Notes: generated by a model not told the origin, from the sequence alone. A DNA stretch of 64,000 nt from Diplonema papillatum (GCA_030068145.1 JAPJBO010000048.1:456381-520380), one strand, 5' to 3'. Positions 1 through 11,472 are shown, counted from the stretch's first letter. Made by a program: numbers and translations.

Positions 1-136
1 AGTGGGTAAAGTCAGCATCCAATCCCGCCGACTTGCCATCACGGATTCCTCCAACGAGGATGACAAAGGAAAACAAGGAGAAGGTTACACTTGCGGTGTG
101 GAGCTTTCTCACAGGACCGGCGTAGTGGAGGCGGGA

Positions 137-534
137 TGCGACCTTGTTGTTCGCAAGGCTTTCTCGTTATTCCACTTCGTTTGTTATTGTGTTTACCAGC
201 CCGTTGCTTCGCATTTCTCTTCCCTTTCGAGTTTATGACGCGGCTAGAATAGCAGGAGAGATGATTCTGCTGATTTATCGGGGGAATCAACGACCCGAAT
301 ATGGCCGCACTGGTGTGACTTTCCAAGCATACACCATGATCCAGGGGTAGTGGTTGTGGTGGGTGAAACGTAAAGCGTTTAAAGAACCCGCCCTCCCTCC
401 CCCTGCGACCTTGTTGTTCGCAAGGCTTTCTCGTTATTCCACTTCGTTTGTTATTGTGTTTACCAGCCCGTTGCTTCGCATTTCTCTTCCCTTTCGAGTT
501 TATGACGCGGCTAGAATAGCAGGAGAGATGATTC
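137..534. repeat. 131-bp direct repeat, two copies
   Basis: Positions 137-267 and 404-534 carry the same 131-base sequence, starting tgcgaccttgttgttcgc and ending agagatgattc, offset by 267 bases. The open frames across it are fragments of the repeat and do not look like protein. The sequence from about 283 (gaatcaacgacccga) also recurs inverted near 3045-3070, so the spacer itself is repetitive. Confidence 0.9.
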
Positions 535-1127
535 CCACGTATTTTAGAACAACCCTCAGAAGACTTACCGAGCTAGCGGTTGTATTTGGCCACCTTTAGC
601 TAAAATTCTGGTCGGGTGGCCGGGGGTGGGCAAAAGGCCCTAGCCAATCCAGAAGCTCAGGACAGGCTCGACGCTCAACAGACATCCTGTCCTGAGGGCC
701 ACCGTGTGTATACCAGACGGAAAACTCTCAAATGCGAAGAGCTCAGTTGCAAAAGTATCACACAAGCTTCAAATGCACCCTCGAAGGGCCTCGAGACCGC
801 TAAGGAGGGGGCCGAACTTTTAAGCTTGGATTTCGACCAAATAACCAGGGAAAAGTTGAGAGCCTGGAGTTTAAGGGTCAAATGGATAAACCAGGGAAGG
901 AACAAATCTGCACATAACAATGTCATGTACGTTCACGATGATCGTGAACAAAGTTATGCTGAAACAAGGAAAGATGGCAGCAGAAACCGCACCAGTCCTC
1001 TCCCAGATAGCACTGGGCACTTACGAGCAGTGCATGGCGGGATTGCCGCGGCTGTTTTGAAATACGGTGACCACGTCAGCAACGCCGGTGGCCCGTCGGT
1101 TTGGCGCGGCTGTGATGCAAAACGGAG
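535..1127. other. no gene recognised
   Basis: An open frame runs through this stretch into the 12-bp minisatellite, but it starts at a GTG and resembles no family I know. I see no convincing splice sites or RNA gene. Confidence 0.5.
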
Positions 1128-1303
1128 CCAGTCGCCCAGCCAGTCGCCCAGCCAGTCGCCCAGCCAGTCGCCCAGCCAGTCGCCCAGCCAGTCGCCCAGC
1201 CAGCGCCCAGCCAGTCGCCCAGCCAGTCGCCCAGCCAGTCACCCAGCCAGTCGCCCAGCCAGCTGCCCAGCCAGTCGCCCAGCCAGCTGCTCAGCCAGCC
1301 GCC
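1128..1303. repeat. 12-bp minisatellite
   Basis: The unit cagtcgcccagc is repeated about 14 times, drifting towards the end. Because 12 is a multiple of 3, several frames stay open on both strands and give Ser-Pro-Gln or Pro-Ala-Ser repeat peptides. That openness is a consequence of the repeat, not evidence of coding. Confidence 0.92.
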
Positions 1304-1649
1304 AGGGCAACACCCTTGTGAGCTGGTGGCAGGGAAAGGCCGAGGCGAGCCATCCAGTGCATCAGCACATGAAACGCAAGGTCGCTTGCACATTGGCCCC
1401 TTGCCAAGATGAACATCACAGGTACTGGAGGTGTTGGCAAGGCCAGTGTCTTTACCTCGCCCGAAATGGTCCAAAGGGCCGCGTGCAGCGCGAACCACAA
1501 CCGCAGTTGGGCTTGCGCGCAGAAAACGGGAGTTCGGCTCAAGAAAACGTCAGCGTTGTGCACCATCATTATAACAATAAAAAGTGACACCCCCTACTCC
1601 ATACAACTTCTATCAAACTTCTATATTCAGCATTGTGGGTAACACCACC

Positions 1650-1785
1650 AGTGAAGAAAACTTTTTTCACAGAGTGAAGAAAACTTTTTTCACAGTGAGG
1701 AAAACTTTTTTTCACAGTGAAGAAAACTTTTTCACAGTGAAGAAAACTTTTTGACAGTGAAGAAAACTTTTTTTCTCCCACTACT
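1650..1785. repeat. ~20-bp AT-rich tandem repeat
   Basis: A unit close to cacagtgaagaaaactttt recurs about six times with variable T-run length. The sequence after it (gtgggagaaacttctcagagtgagag) looks like more degenerate units. Confidence 0.85.
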
Positions 1786-1973
1786 GAGGGAAAACCACAG
1801 TGGGAGAAACTTCTCAGAGTGAGAGAAAAATACTAATTGGTCTGCCAGCGGACTTGCCTGGAAGCAACCTCAACACACAGAGTAAGGCGCGTGCCTTTAA
1901 CTCATTGATGTGATGTTTCTTGTGGAAGGGTGACCATTCCTCCCCGTGAACGAATACTTCACCTGTTTCCCGA

Positions 1974-2735
1974 TCAACAATAACGCCGCCCTTGCACTAC
2001 TACGGACGGTGGCAGAGCAACACGTGTGCCGGGTTGCCTTGTATTACGATTTAGAGAGTTCACAATTCTCCTTAAAAACTTTAGGGCAAACCAATATGTC
2101 CCTGGGAACACACCTGAAACAGCTGACGCGTGTAGCAACCTACCACCCAGAGACTCAAGGTCTGACACAGTAATATCTGAAGAAAGATCCAGTGCCTCGA
2201 GCCTGTTTCTGATTTTGCTGGAAGGCCGCACTACTTTCTTTTCATGGTTCCATTCGACACCAATAAACTCATATATCTTGACCTGGTTTCTTGTGTCTTG
2301 CGGCTTCCATGTGAGTCGGCAACTTTCGGCCGTCGTGTCGAGTCTTGCAGACTCCCTTTTTACTGCCACAGTTCTTCCAGTGTATCGAATGTTATCGATC
2401 CAAACGTGCACGCACACACCTTTGGCCGCAAATGCTGGTTTGACGTACACTGGGTCCCCTGCCACCACCGCTGCAAGGGTGTGCATGATCTCCGGGGCAC
2501 AACAATGCCCCATCGGGAGCCGGTTCAGAGTCCACCAGTCGCCGTCAGAGTCGGAAAAAGTGAACAGATGCCGACTCGGTTTTGGTACTTCTATGGCATA
2601 AAACCCCGTTTTGAAATCCCTGGTCGAGGCACATTCATCGTTCACACACGGCAAGTAAAAAGAGATATGCTCGATGGGCACTTTTGCCTCGTACCCTCGT
2701 TCAGACAAGCAATTGTTCGCTGCCCGGGTCCACAA
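1974..2735 (-). pseudogene. reverse transcriptase fragment, DIRS/LTR-like
   Basis: About 250 residues of a retroelement reverse transcriptase, read on the minus strand. Visible landmarks in order are a fingers/palm segment with LNRLPMGHCCAPEIM (matching the LPxG..P motif), a box C region HVWIDNIRYTG where the usual xDD is replaced by IDNI, then FIGVEWNHEKK and LGGRLLHAS, which resemble the thumb/connection of DIRS- or VIPER-like and LTR elements. No endonuclease, integrase, RNase H or tyrosine recombinase is attached, and the frame has no plausible ATG start. I read it as a truncated copy. The exact superfamily is an inference from motif spacing. Confidence 0.6.
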
Positions 2736-3094
2736 AATAAATCAAGGCTTTACCACCAACCAAGCAACCAACCTCCCCCCTGGTTCTTAGTACTATTTGT
2801 TGGATAAATAGCTACTAGGGGCTATTCTCTGGAATGTCGATTCCCCAAATGAATCTGCACGGGTCCGCCCCAATGTCATCAGCCCATTGCACGACATCAT
2901 CAGCATCCGCCGGAAACACCACCTTCGAGTTGTCCTCTTCTGCTGGCGCCACCATTCCACTGCGCTTAAAACTTTCGGTTTTCACCCTTCACCGCCCTCC
3001 TGGATCACGGTTCGTTGAAAAGCGACACTGGAGTGGCCATCTTCGGGTCGTTGATTCCCCAGATGAATCTGCAAAATCATGCATGACCGGAAAA
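2736..3094. other. no gene; short internal repeat
   Basis: No coding region is recognised. The sequence near 2830-2865 (gattcccc, then atgaatctgca) is repeated near 3052-3075, suggesting a degenerate repeat ending at the tRNA-like sequence. Confidence 0.5.
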
Positions 3095-3174
3095 GTGCCT
3101 CGCCCAGGTTCGAACTCGGGACCTCCAGACTGGAGTCCAGCCCTGAACCCTTGCGCTGTTCACTCTGCCATCAC
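3095..3174 (-). repeat. degenerate tRNA-like sequence (SINE or tRNA pseudogene)
   Basis: On the minus strand there is an A-box-like TGGCAGAGTG and, about 45 bases later, a B-box-like GAGTTCGAACC in a T-arm with four of five pairs. The acceptor stem pairs poorly and the anticodon arm is ambiguous (loop GGACTCC, or a displaced CTCCAGT), so a functional tRNA is unlikely. A short (gaat)n tract lies at 3190-3214. Confidence 0.5.
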
Positions 3175-4256
3175 GGTGTCATTTCCAGGAATGAATGAAT
3201 GAATGAATGAAAAACAAGCACCGTTCCTTCAGCCGCTCAGAAGGGGGGCGAAAACTTCCTGACCCTTTACACTTTGATGCTTTGATTCATAGAAAGAGCT
3301 GTGCCAGCTGGTGCTTGACCAATAAATCCAGTGAAAACCTGAACAAAAACTCAACATGGGGAGTGAACCGCCCTGACCAGGGGAAGGAAAACCGCCGAAA
3401 ATACTGAAGCAGGCCACTTGGTTGGCATGGACCACGCCCAGTAGCCTCCACAAGTTGCGTGGACGGTGCGAGCCTTCAGCTCAGCCGAGCTCGATGAACT
3501 CAATGCCAACGTTCACGCACGACATACAGTTGGAGTGTCGACCTCGCACGAGGGCGCTGCACAGCGGCGGGTGAAATTGTCCAGAGATGTCGCGATGTCC
3601 AGAAGGAAAGCCAGCAGCTATCATATAATGATAGCTAACGACTGGAGCAAATCTTTTTGTTCGGGGAAGGATCCTGCAGTCAGAAGCAACCCAGCCACCA
3701 CAGATAGAGCACAAAAGCCTCAGCCAGCCGAAGGATAACCGAATAGCTATCGACGGCATTTTGCACGAACCTTGGTCCAGTTAACCCAGATGGGTCATGC
3801 CTAGAACTCTTTCCTTACGCCATTCTGACGAAGCTGACTCAGCGACTGGGGAGGGGGCTCGCGACTCGGCCGTATCCAGGCTGCAGGTAAGCTCCACTGT
3901 GTACGTGGCTGCCTGCACTGAAACCCCTGGAAGACGAACACTAGTAAAAAAAGCCACACGCCTGAGATGCTTCGAAATATAAAACTGCCCAGAGGCAGTT
4001 TTGAAAAATGACTGGGCCACCGGTCTTAAAGCGAACACTGAAGGCATTCCATAAAAATAAAAATGGGGAAAAGTGGAAATTAACCTGTAGGTGCTTGGTC
4101 GGAGTTGGGTTAAACTAAACTAGACTTTCTCCCCCTTGCCGGACAGAGTCTGCCAAGTCGAACTGATGCGTTCCCGTAGTGATCATATTTTCTACATTTG
4201 ACGAGTCTCAAATACCCCGCCTTCTCAGCGATAGGCTAATCATAAGAAAAGCAACC
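3175..4256. other. intergenic, 5' flank of GH28 gene
   Basis: Beyond the (gaat)n tract I see no gene or clear repeat. The bases before the GH28 ATG (gcaaccATGG) are a good eukaryotic start context. No TATA box is obvious. Confidence 0.5.
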
Positions 4257-6545
4257 ATGGTGCTGCGACGCCTCCCGGGCGTGTTTATTGCCATTCTGGC
4301 AACTGAAATGACTCTCACCGAAGGGGCGGAGCCGTGCATGACGTATTACGCCGTCAGGGCTGCCATGGACGACGCCGGCGTGTGCCACGCCCTCGAATGT
4401 ATCGCGGGCTACGTTCTGACCGATGATGCCAGCGGTCCGACCACATGCACCGCGGCGCCGATGCCGAACAACTGGCTCTCGTATCGGTGGTCACTTTCGA
4501 ATTGCCAAGCAATCGTCGGGGGGATTGAGCTATTGGATCAACACCGCTTTTCATGCCCAACTAAATACGTGTACGACGATTATTATCCCGTCCCGTTGAT
4601 CGGCTTCCTGATGCAGAACAGCTCTTCTTGCGTAGAGAATGAGCTGAGGGGCGCTGTCAGATGCGTAGGGGGGTACGAGGATGCGTACCCCGATGTCCAG
4701 TGCCGGGCGCAAAAAACAGAGTGCGGCGAGACACTCGGAAAGGGGCTGGAGTCCTTCGCCTTCGAGCCGGACTGTGGACCGGCGGCAGTGATGAGCTCGT
4801 GGGTGCTCGAACAAGACGAATGTGATGCCGGCGAGGGGCGCATTGTGTACACTTGCTGCGATGTCCCCAAATACACCCATGCTGTAGAAAAGCAAACGAC
4901 CTGTCGGGACAAGGGAGACGGAGCCGAGCACCTCGAAGGCCATCACGTATTCTGTGGACACGAGAGCTCGGAGCAACCGTGGGGCCTCGTCCAAAGCTTC
5001 CGGTTTGACCAGGGCACGTGTGACGAGTCACAGATGCAGTTTACGTACACCTGTCGGTACTACGAAACTCCGGACATTGTTCTGCCCCCCCGGCCCCACA
5101 ACGACTGTCTCGACCCGCAGATCTTCGGAGCGAAGGCGGGAGGGAGAGAGAACGAGCCTGTGAACTCGCAGGCAATTCAGTACGCGTTGGAATTCGGCGG
5201 CTGCATCACCATCACTGGAGGCGATTACTTCGTGGGAAACCTGAAGATACGATCGAACACAAGGTTGACACTCGAGGCGGACGGCCGGATCCTGAACACG
5301 CACGGCAAGACAACGCGCGCGTTGCTGTACATTGGCCAGGGAGTAGACAACGTCACGATTGACGGGACGGGGGAGATCAACGGGATGGCAGAGGACTACG
5401 TGGCATACTACGACCCATCTGACACACGGCTGTTCCCCGTGCCCCCGGACGGCCAGCGGCCGTGGTTCGTTCTGTCGGAAGGAGCGAGCAACCTTGTGAT
5501 CCGCGATGTCCGGCTCCACAACGCGAGCGAATGGACGCTGCGCCTGATCGGGACACACAACATCCTGATCGACAACGTCGACGTCTACGGAGACTACCGG
5601 TTCCCGAACAACGACGGGATCGATCCGGACGGCAGCACCAACGTTCTCATCATCAATTCGCGGATCGATGTTGGCGACGACGGCATCTGCCTGAAAGCGT
5701 ACGAGGGCTGGGGCCCGGTGAGGAACGTGACCGTGCGCAATTGCACGATCCGGAGTAAAAGCCACGCAATCAAGTTCGGGTCGCCGACAGACGAAGACAT
5801 GTATGACATCCTCTTCGACAACATCACGATCTACGACTCGAACGCCGCCCTCGGCATCCAACAGCGCAGCGACGGAAACATCTGGAACGTGACGTTTTCG
5901 AACATCGTCCTGGAAGCGCGGTACTCCGCCCCTGGGTGGTGGGGCAACGGTCAATGGCTCACCGTCTCGTCCGAGCCGAGACATCCTTGGCAAGGATTCC
6001 AAGACCTTGGTGGAAACATGACGAACATCCGCTTCATCAACATCACGGGACGTTCTGAAAACGGTGGGGTTGTCAGTGCCCGGGGGAGCCACGGCAGCAG
6101 AGTGACCAACATTTCCTTCGAGAACGTTCACATCGTCTTTGACAAGTGGTCGAACTACAGCAGCGGCGAGATCTGCTACGAGGCTACAGGGGAAAAGATC
6201 CCCTGCATGGGTGCATTGGACTTCCGCCCATCCGGGCTTCAGGACACCGAGCTCTGCAAGATCGACTCGTGCCCACCGGGAGTGGAGGAGTTCGATTCCG
6301 CTGTCTGCGAGAAGGACTCGTACAATTACTGCAGGACGCCCCTCAGCGGCGGGATGCGTGGTATCTACTTCATCAACACGGATGGTGCCACTTTCGAGGA
6401 TGTCAGCTTCACCTGGTCTGCGAACCCGTCACCGCTTCCGTTCTACTGGGGGCAGCAGACTTGTATCGATTCCCTCAATTCGACCGGCATTTCAGACACC
6501 GGCGTGACGTGCAACCAAAGAGTGTCACCCACCATTGAAGACTGA
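4257..6545 (+). CDS. secreted GH28 polygalacturonase-like protein
   Basis: The protein has 762 residues, encoded without introns. The ATG at 4257 has a strong start context and begins a signal-peptide-like segment (Arg-Arg then a hydrophobic stretch), so secretion is expected. Residues about 30-270 are Cys-rich. Two similar modules at about 156-207 and 216-266 each run C..., a GL-x-SF-x-F-like core, C, then YTC. From about residue 285 a right-handed beta-helix follows. It carries the GH28 catalytic pattern: NNDGID (D453), GDDG (D474, D475) and SHAIKFGS (H503). The family uses two or three Asp and a His to hydrolyse alpha-1,4-galacturonan or related rhamnogalacturonan. The first motif is NND, not NTD, and the third is SHA, not GHG, as in divergent GH28 groups, so the exact substrate is open. 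Many N-x-S/T sites suggest glycosylation. The lack of introns is compatible with transfer from bacteria, but that is only an inference. Confidence 0.9.
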   Translation: MVLRRLPGVFIAILATEMTLTEGAEPCMTYYAVRAAMDDAGVCHALECIAGYVLTDDASGPTTCTAAPMPNNWLSYRWSLSNCQAIVGGIELLDQHRFSCPTKYVYDDYYPVPLIGFLMQNSSSCVENELRGAVRCVGGYEDAYPDVQCRAQKTECGETLGKGLESFAFEPDCGPAAVMSSWVLEQDECDAGEGRIVYTCCDVPKYTHAVEKQTTCRDKGDGAEHLEGHHVFCGHESSEQPWGLVQSFRFDQGTCDESQMQFTYTCRYYETPDIVLPPRPHNDCLDPQIFGAKAGGRENEPVNSQAIQYALEFGGCITITGGDYFVGNLKIRSNTRLTLEADGRILNTHGKTTRALLYIGQGVDNVTIDGTGEINGMAEDYVAYYDPSDTRLFPVPPDGQRPWFVLSEGASNLVIRDVRLHNASEWTLRLIGTHNILIDNVDVYGDYRFPNNDGIDPDGSTNVLIINSRIDVGDDGICLKAYEGWGPVRNVTVRNCTIRSKSHAIKFGSPTDEDMYDILFDNITIYDSNAALGIQQRSDGNIWNVTFSNIVLEARYSAPGWWGNGQWLTVSSEPRHPWQGFQDLGGNMTNIRFINITGRSENGGVVSARGSHGSRVTNISFENVHIVFDKWSNYSSGEICYEATGEKIPCMGALDFRPSGLQDTELCKIDSCPPGVEEFDSAVCEKDSYNYCRTPLSGGMRGIYFINTDGATFEDVSFTWSANPSPLPFYWGQQTCIDSLNSTGISDTGVTCNQRVSPTIED

Positions 6546-8024
6546 CCGAGTTATCCTTATCTGTCAGCTCTGACGTTTTTGCCGCGAACCAAGCGTTCAA
6601 CAAGTTCTAGCCTGCTTTGCCAAATGATTATATGAGACTGTGTGTCTACGGTTGATCATGCAAGACATCGTAGAGAGGGCAACCAGGTTGTATTTGTGAA
6701 CCTGCAAAAAGGGAGTAAACAGAAGGAGACTGGGGACTAACCAAACCCAAAAGAGGACTAGTTCTTAGGAAAAATATGTAATAGTCCACAAGCGAAGAAA
6801 AATAAGCAAACAACAATAAGCCAAAATGAGGCATAAGAACGACGTAAATTCAACCGCACAAAAACTGAAGAAAAAGGTTATGAGTGCCAGTCAACTACGT
6901 AGTTAAGCTCTTATGGTCTCCATTGAGGCAACGAGCTCAGTATGTTTCTTTTGACAATCTCAATTGATCCGATTCAAGCGCGGTTCGCGAAATGATGGAG
7001 TGCTTTCACCAGATCCTGGCCGTGCACGGCACGGGCGAATATTCCATCAGTACATGGTCCTTCAACCTCCGATGCCCGTCATTTTCGAGACGTGCTTTGA
7101 TCAAAGACACCGCAACAACCAAGGAAACATCGTGCGGTTTATCTCGCACGCTTGCAGGATTCCTGCAGTACCCCCCTGCATTTTCCACGGGCCTACAGCC
7201 GGTGCGAAGTAGGAATGTCACCTCTGCCAGTGATTGCCTTGTCGCGTGGCTCATTCAACATCCATTCATTTTTGTTTTTGCTTTGTATATTCACAGGCAG
7301 CAGACCGTGACTGACAGGTGAACGGTGTACCTCTTCCAGCAAGCTATCAGATCAACCTGCATCTGATGCAATTGTTCAATCTTTGCTTGTTTGTATAGAA
7401 TCCTCGGAGGGACGGAAGAGAAGAAGGTTTCAATACTGTAGAGATGTGTAAGCGGGGGAATAGGGTGATCTTTTTTCACGGTTTCCAAACCGCGAAATCA
7501 CGGGCTCGCGGTTGGGAAAAATATATATAAAAAAGACGAGATCTGGGATTCGGCCTTGGGTGGTTGAACTGAAGGAACCTGCACGCCGTCCGACACTCCA
7601 CTGGCCTAGTCTTCACTTCACTCGACACTCCCGGGCCACAAAAGAGAGGATTATGAACTTTCGTTAGAGACCTGGGTACGACTGAGGAGGCCTTCTCAGT
7701 GTACGATCGTGAGAACCAGAGCTTCAGTTCCCTGATAGGCGTGTGAGGTGCTGGAACACTATACAACGCCTAAGAAGGTCCAGGAGTGCGGTCGGCAGTG
7801 AAGGCACCGCTCCATTTTTGTGCCCACAACATACTCCTGTTGCACGCGAAGAACTGGCCCCACTATCCGCGGGCACCAGCTCGGTCGAATACACGTTTAG
7901 CAAAAATGAACTTGCTGAAGACGAAGCTGCGCCGTTTGCTGCACGACGGGACACTGTGCAAACAACACGCAAGTGGGGCTGGAATCGGCCTTTAAGCGAC
8001 GCAGGCTGAGTACCAGTCACAGAC
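6546..8024. other. intergenic, possible unrecognised exon
   Basis: There is no recognised gene. A frame at 7743-8009 has protein-like composition in its second half (YTFSKNELAEDEAAPFAARR and onward) and ends just before the small ORF at 8025. It could be part of an unrecognised gene, but no family match or splice pair supports it. Confidence 0.3.
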
Positions 8025-8198
8025 ATGGCTCTCAAGTATTGTTCCACTGATCGGCGGTTGGAGGTTGACTGGGAACAGTACCGGCATGTCATTGATGATG
8101 TCCGGACGCTGCGGCAGTACCTGTGCAAAAATCGCGATACCATGAGAAGGGCTCTGCAAAGGGCGGACAAGAAGCTGCGCGGTGAAACCATCACCTAA
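8025..8198 (+). CDS. small ORF of 57 residues, unknown
   Basis: The frame opens with ATG GCT CTC and ends with TAA. The product is basic and predicted helical, with WEQYRHVIDDVRTLRQYL near the middle and a Lys/Arg-rich end. The amino-acid pattern is more protein-like than that of random frames nearby. I do not recognise the family. It could instead be the last exon of a longer gene, since CAG acceptors lie at 7999-8004 and 8018-8022. Confidence 0.3.
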   Translation: MALKYCSTDRRLEVDWEQYRHVIDDVRTLRQYLCKNRDTMRRALQRADKKLRGETIT

Positions 8199-8448
8199 AC
8201 CGCGAAACCGTGGAAGTCAAAAGTGGATCCATCCTAGTCCCCTGTGTGTAACGTACAACTTCTGAAACAACTCCGGTTGGTCTGTTTCTGTATTCCTCCC
8301 ATTCAAGCTTACAGGACACGGTCGTTCATGTTCGTAAGGAAGCAGAAAGGTTGGAGGGTCTTACTGTATCAGTAAAACCGCCAAACAGGGTTCGTTTCCT
8401 CTGCGACCTTGAATGACCATTCAAGTTTCTTGTCTTTTACCCCCCTCC

Positions 8449-9008
8449 GGGCAATGTTGTCTTGCGACATAAAGCTGAAGTGAAGCCGCTGCCCGTCCTA
8501 ATTATTTTTGCCGTGGAAGTTCAGGTGACACAGGCTTCACCTTGCTGCTTCACCCGAGACTTTTCTTTTGGTGTGCAAGAAGCTGCGGGAGGGCATCCGT
8601 TGGAGTTCCAGGGACAACGTCCGTGATGGGGGGGGGTGCACATGCATGGTCGTGACCTGTGGCGTGGTCGTGGTGCCGGGGTGCGGTCGTGGTGTCCGTG
8701 GTGCGGTCGTGGTATCCGTGGTGTGGTCGTGGCCCGTGGTGTCCGTGGTGAGGTCGTGGTGCCAGGGCGAGCTGCACCTGTGCAAAGGTTTCTAACTGGT
8801 TGGACGTGCCGTGCCACGTCCGTGGAAATTTTAAAAGGGGGGGAGGGAAGGGGGGGTGTTCTGGAGGGTTCACGGCAAGTGTCCGTGGAACTCCAACCGA
8901 TGCCTTCCCTGCACATCATAAAAAGTTCTACAGCTACACCCATTGTTCTGGATAGATTACAGTGCGTCACCTGTGCTTCACCTAAATTAAGACAGGACAA
9001 CATTGCCC
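8449..9008. mobile_element. fold-back (TIR) element, 560 bp
   Basis: The left end GGGCAATGTTGTCTTG is matched by the right end, whose reverse complement is GGGCAATGTTGTCCTG (15 of 16). A second inverted pair lies inside: agggcatccgttggagttcc near 8594 and, inverted, near 8890-8912. The centre (8640-8780) is a degenerate GTGGTCGTGGTG-type minisatellite. Flanking ctcc on both sides may be a short target duplication. A half copy with the left-end sequence is at 52738-52860. There is no transposase frame, so it is non-autonomous. Confidence 0.75.
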
Positions 9009-10419
9009 CTCCCGCTTACAGGGCCGAAACACGGTTGTACCGGTTCGGTGCTGCACATCCATTCTTGCACTCCCCCCATCCAGCAGGGAACTTCGCTATG
9101 CGACATGTTGCCTCACCTCACAGTATTACTTTCTGACACTCTTTTCTTTGGTACTTCAACCATAGATATTGCACACAGCCACCCCATGGCCTCTGCTCCA
9201 CGGAGTTAACTTCACAGATTGCAGTTCTTTCTTAGAGCTTCTAGCAATTCACAGCCACAAGGCATTCACAGTTACGAGTTGTGCTCTCGTAGTACGAGTG
9301 GTCCTGGCTGAGATTAGCTATAAGCAACCACCTGAAGAACCAGACTCATATCACTGTTCTGCAGACATTCTGGTTTCGCGTTGGTGTTGTGCTTAATTTG
9401 TCTGTAACTCGAAGGACCGGAACACGGTGCAGATAGGACATAGTTTTGGCGTTGAGCAATTCAACCTCCAAGCACGTTCTTACATCCCTCCCTTAAACGT
9501 GGCAACCACCACTTTTCCGCCCCCCTGCATCTGGTCGCACGAGCCGGATTGTTGCGGAGCAGGTTGAGTGGGCGGCCATCAGCCCTTCATCATTCCTCAT
9601 CGAAGTTTTTGCACTCCCTTCTCCTCTTTTTTGTGTTGACAATGTATTGTTGCTACTAGCAGTTGGGAAGTGACAGTTGGCAACGCAGCGGACTCAGCTT
9701 GAGCTACTTTTTGTGGCTGATCGCGAGGTCGTCAAGGCTGCCTGCGCTCGAAGTCGATGGTTTCTCGTGCAGTTGTCATCACGTGATTGGTGGAGAGCTT
9801 GAGACAGTGCTGACGAGTAGCTACACCAACTGCAGAGCCAGTACTTCCGCGAACTTACAGTGTCCGTGAAGATAGCAGCGACAAAATGTGCGCTCAGTGG
9901 CGAAACCTCCAGGTGCGACGTCTGTTCCTGCTGCGTGCACCTCCTGCAAAGGAGCAGCTCACCAAATGAACCAAAATGTGCGCTCAGTGGCGACACACAG
10001 CCTACCAAAGCAGTCCCGGTGCGCAGTTCGCCTCCAAACCGATTCCTTCTGGGTTGCAATGTGAGTGAGGATTGCCCTCGTAGTAGATACATCCAACTGA
10101 CCTGTCCAGGTTGTACAGTGGGTGCCCAAGCATAACTTTGTCATCAGCTCAGGAACGCAGCGCCACGTCTTCCACACCGTCGGCGCATGTGTTGTTTTGG
10201 GAAGCAGAGCCATCAAAACCGGACCTTTGAGCCTGATAAAAGCTAAAGAAGAGGCTCGCTGGCAAAGGACAAGTGAGAAGTTCACCCCCATTTTCCGCTC
10301 CTCCAGGACAAAGCAGAACACCCAAAAAGGTAAAAGCAGGCGGGGACCTCAAAAAAGAGACAAAACAAGGACGCACTACTGGTGTAGTGCTGACCGGAGA
10401 AAAAGTGCGCTAGCCCCCC
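9009..10419. other. intergenic
   Basis: No gene is recognised. A 22-base segment (aaaatgtgcgctcagtggcga) occurs twice, at 9893 and 9974, in a frame that opens with GTG. I see no other structure. Confidence 0.5.
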
Positions 10420-11472
10420 ATGACAGTTGGGGAGGGCTTGCACAATGACAATGAACAAGGTGCTGGAATTGTAGACATCGATCAAGCTCTGAGTGTGGTG
10501 AGAGAGGTTTTTGTCGATGGCCGATTGCCTGACTGCGGACGTATTCTCAAAGAAGTTGAAGTTTCGGTTAAAGCGTGTTCCGATGTGGTACGACGTAAAC
10601 GCTGCGAGGAGTATGTCCGCTACTTGCAAGGTCTGATTCAGCTGAAGCTCGGTGAACATCGGTCCGCCATGGATTTGTTTGAAGAGGCCTTACTTTGTAG
10701 CCAGCTGCTCTTCGAGGCAGGCGATCAGACACCTAGCAGGGTATGTATGGAAGCACTCAAAAGTCGTGCGATTAGCTTGCTCTTGCACGGAACGTACCCA
10801 ACAGCAGTTAGGGTCTTCAAAGAGTGGCTACAGCTGCGCGATCGTTTCTGGCCCGAGATGGACGCAACAGAGGTTCAGTACAACTTGGGAATGTGCTACA
10901 AGCGAATGTTTTGTTTTGCTTCCGCCTTGCACTGGTTCAAGCAGGTCTTCCTTTTGGCTGGAAAGACCTCGACACCAGAGTCGGAAGAATGCGTTGTTCG
11001 AGCTCTGGACGAGATTCGAACAGTCGAAGAGCTCACTGCTACTCCCACCGAAGAAGAAATACGCGACGACGTCACGAGGATCTCTCTTCCATCGAAAGCC
11101 GGATGCAGCCAAGACTACTTCGCTACGAAACTGCCAACTCTTCGAGCTAAGATTCATCGATATCTAGCCCAAATGGCCTGGGGGATACTTTGCAGCCGAA
11201 CGGCTTCTGAGCACGCCGCTCAAACATCCGCCCGAGGAAGCAAAATTATCAAAGGCTCAAAGTGGTTTGGAAAGCTTATTTCTGATCAGCTCCACTATGT
11301 TGCTGGATTTTCGAACAGTCCGTCCCACGCGCACGCTGAACACTTGCCGAAGCCTTCCATTGAAGAAACTCGAGATGTCATTCTTCATGTTGCCACGTCT
11401 TTACTATGTAAGATTGTAGGTAGCAACGAAGACGCGGTTCGAAAATACCTCTGTGAAGGTGCTTCTCCTCAG
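10420..11472 (+). CDS. TPR-like N-terminal exon of TPR-TLDc protein
   Basis: The exon has 351 codons, starting at the ATG at 10420 and ending in phase 0 at CAG|GTTTGT. The product is a run of amphipathic helices. Segments such as YLQGLIQLKLGEHRSAMDLF and VQYNLGMCYKRMFCFASALH have the spacing of tetratricopeptide repeats (small residues at positions 8, 20 and 27). The end of the exon joins in frame to the TLDc exon at 12695, giving about 637 residues in total. TPR regions usually bind partner proteins. The join is inferred from matching phase and splice signals. An additional exon within the 1222-bp intron cannot be excluded. Confidence 0.7.

Noticed and set aside
616-1587. 323-codon open frame with Ser-Pro-Gln repeats
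   Set aside because: It starts at GTG, is driven by a 12-bp minisatellite that is open in several frames on both strands, and has no family resemblance.
5028-6131. 367-codon minus-strand frame opposite the GH28 gene
   Set aside because: It is an antisense shadow of a GC-rich coding region. The plus-strand catalytic motifs are clear.
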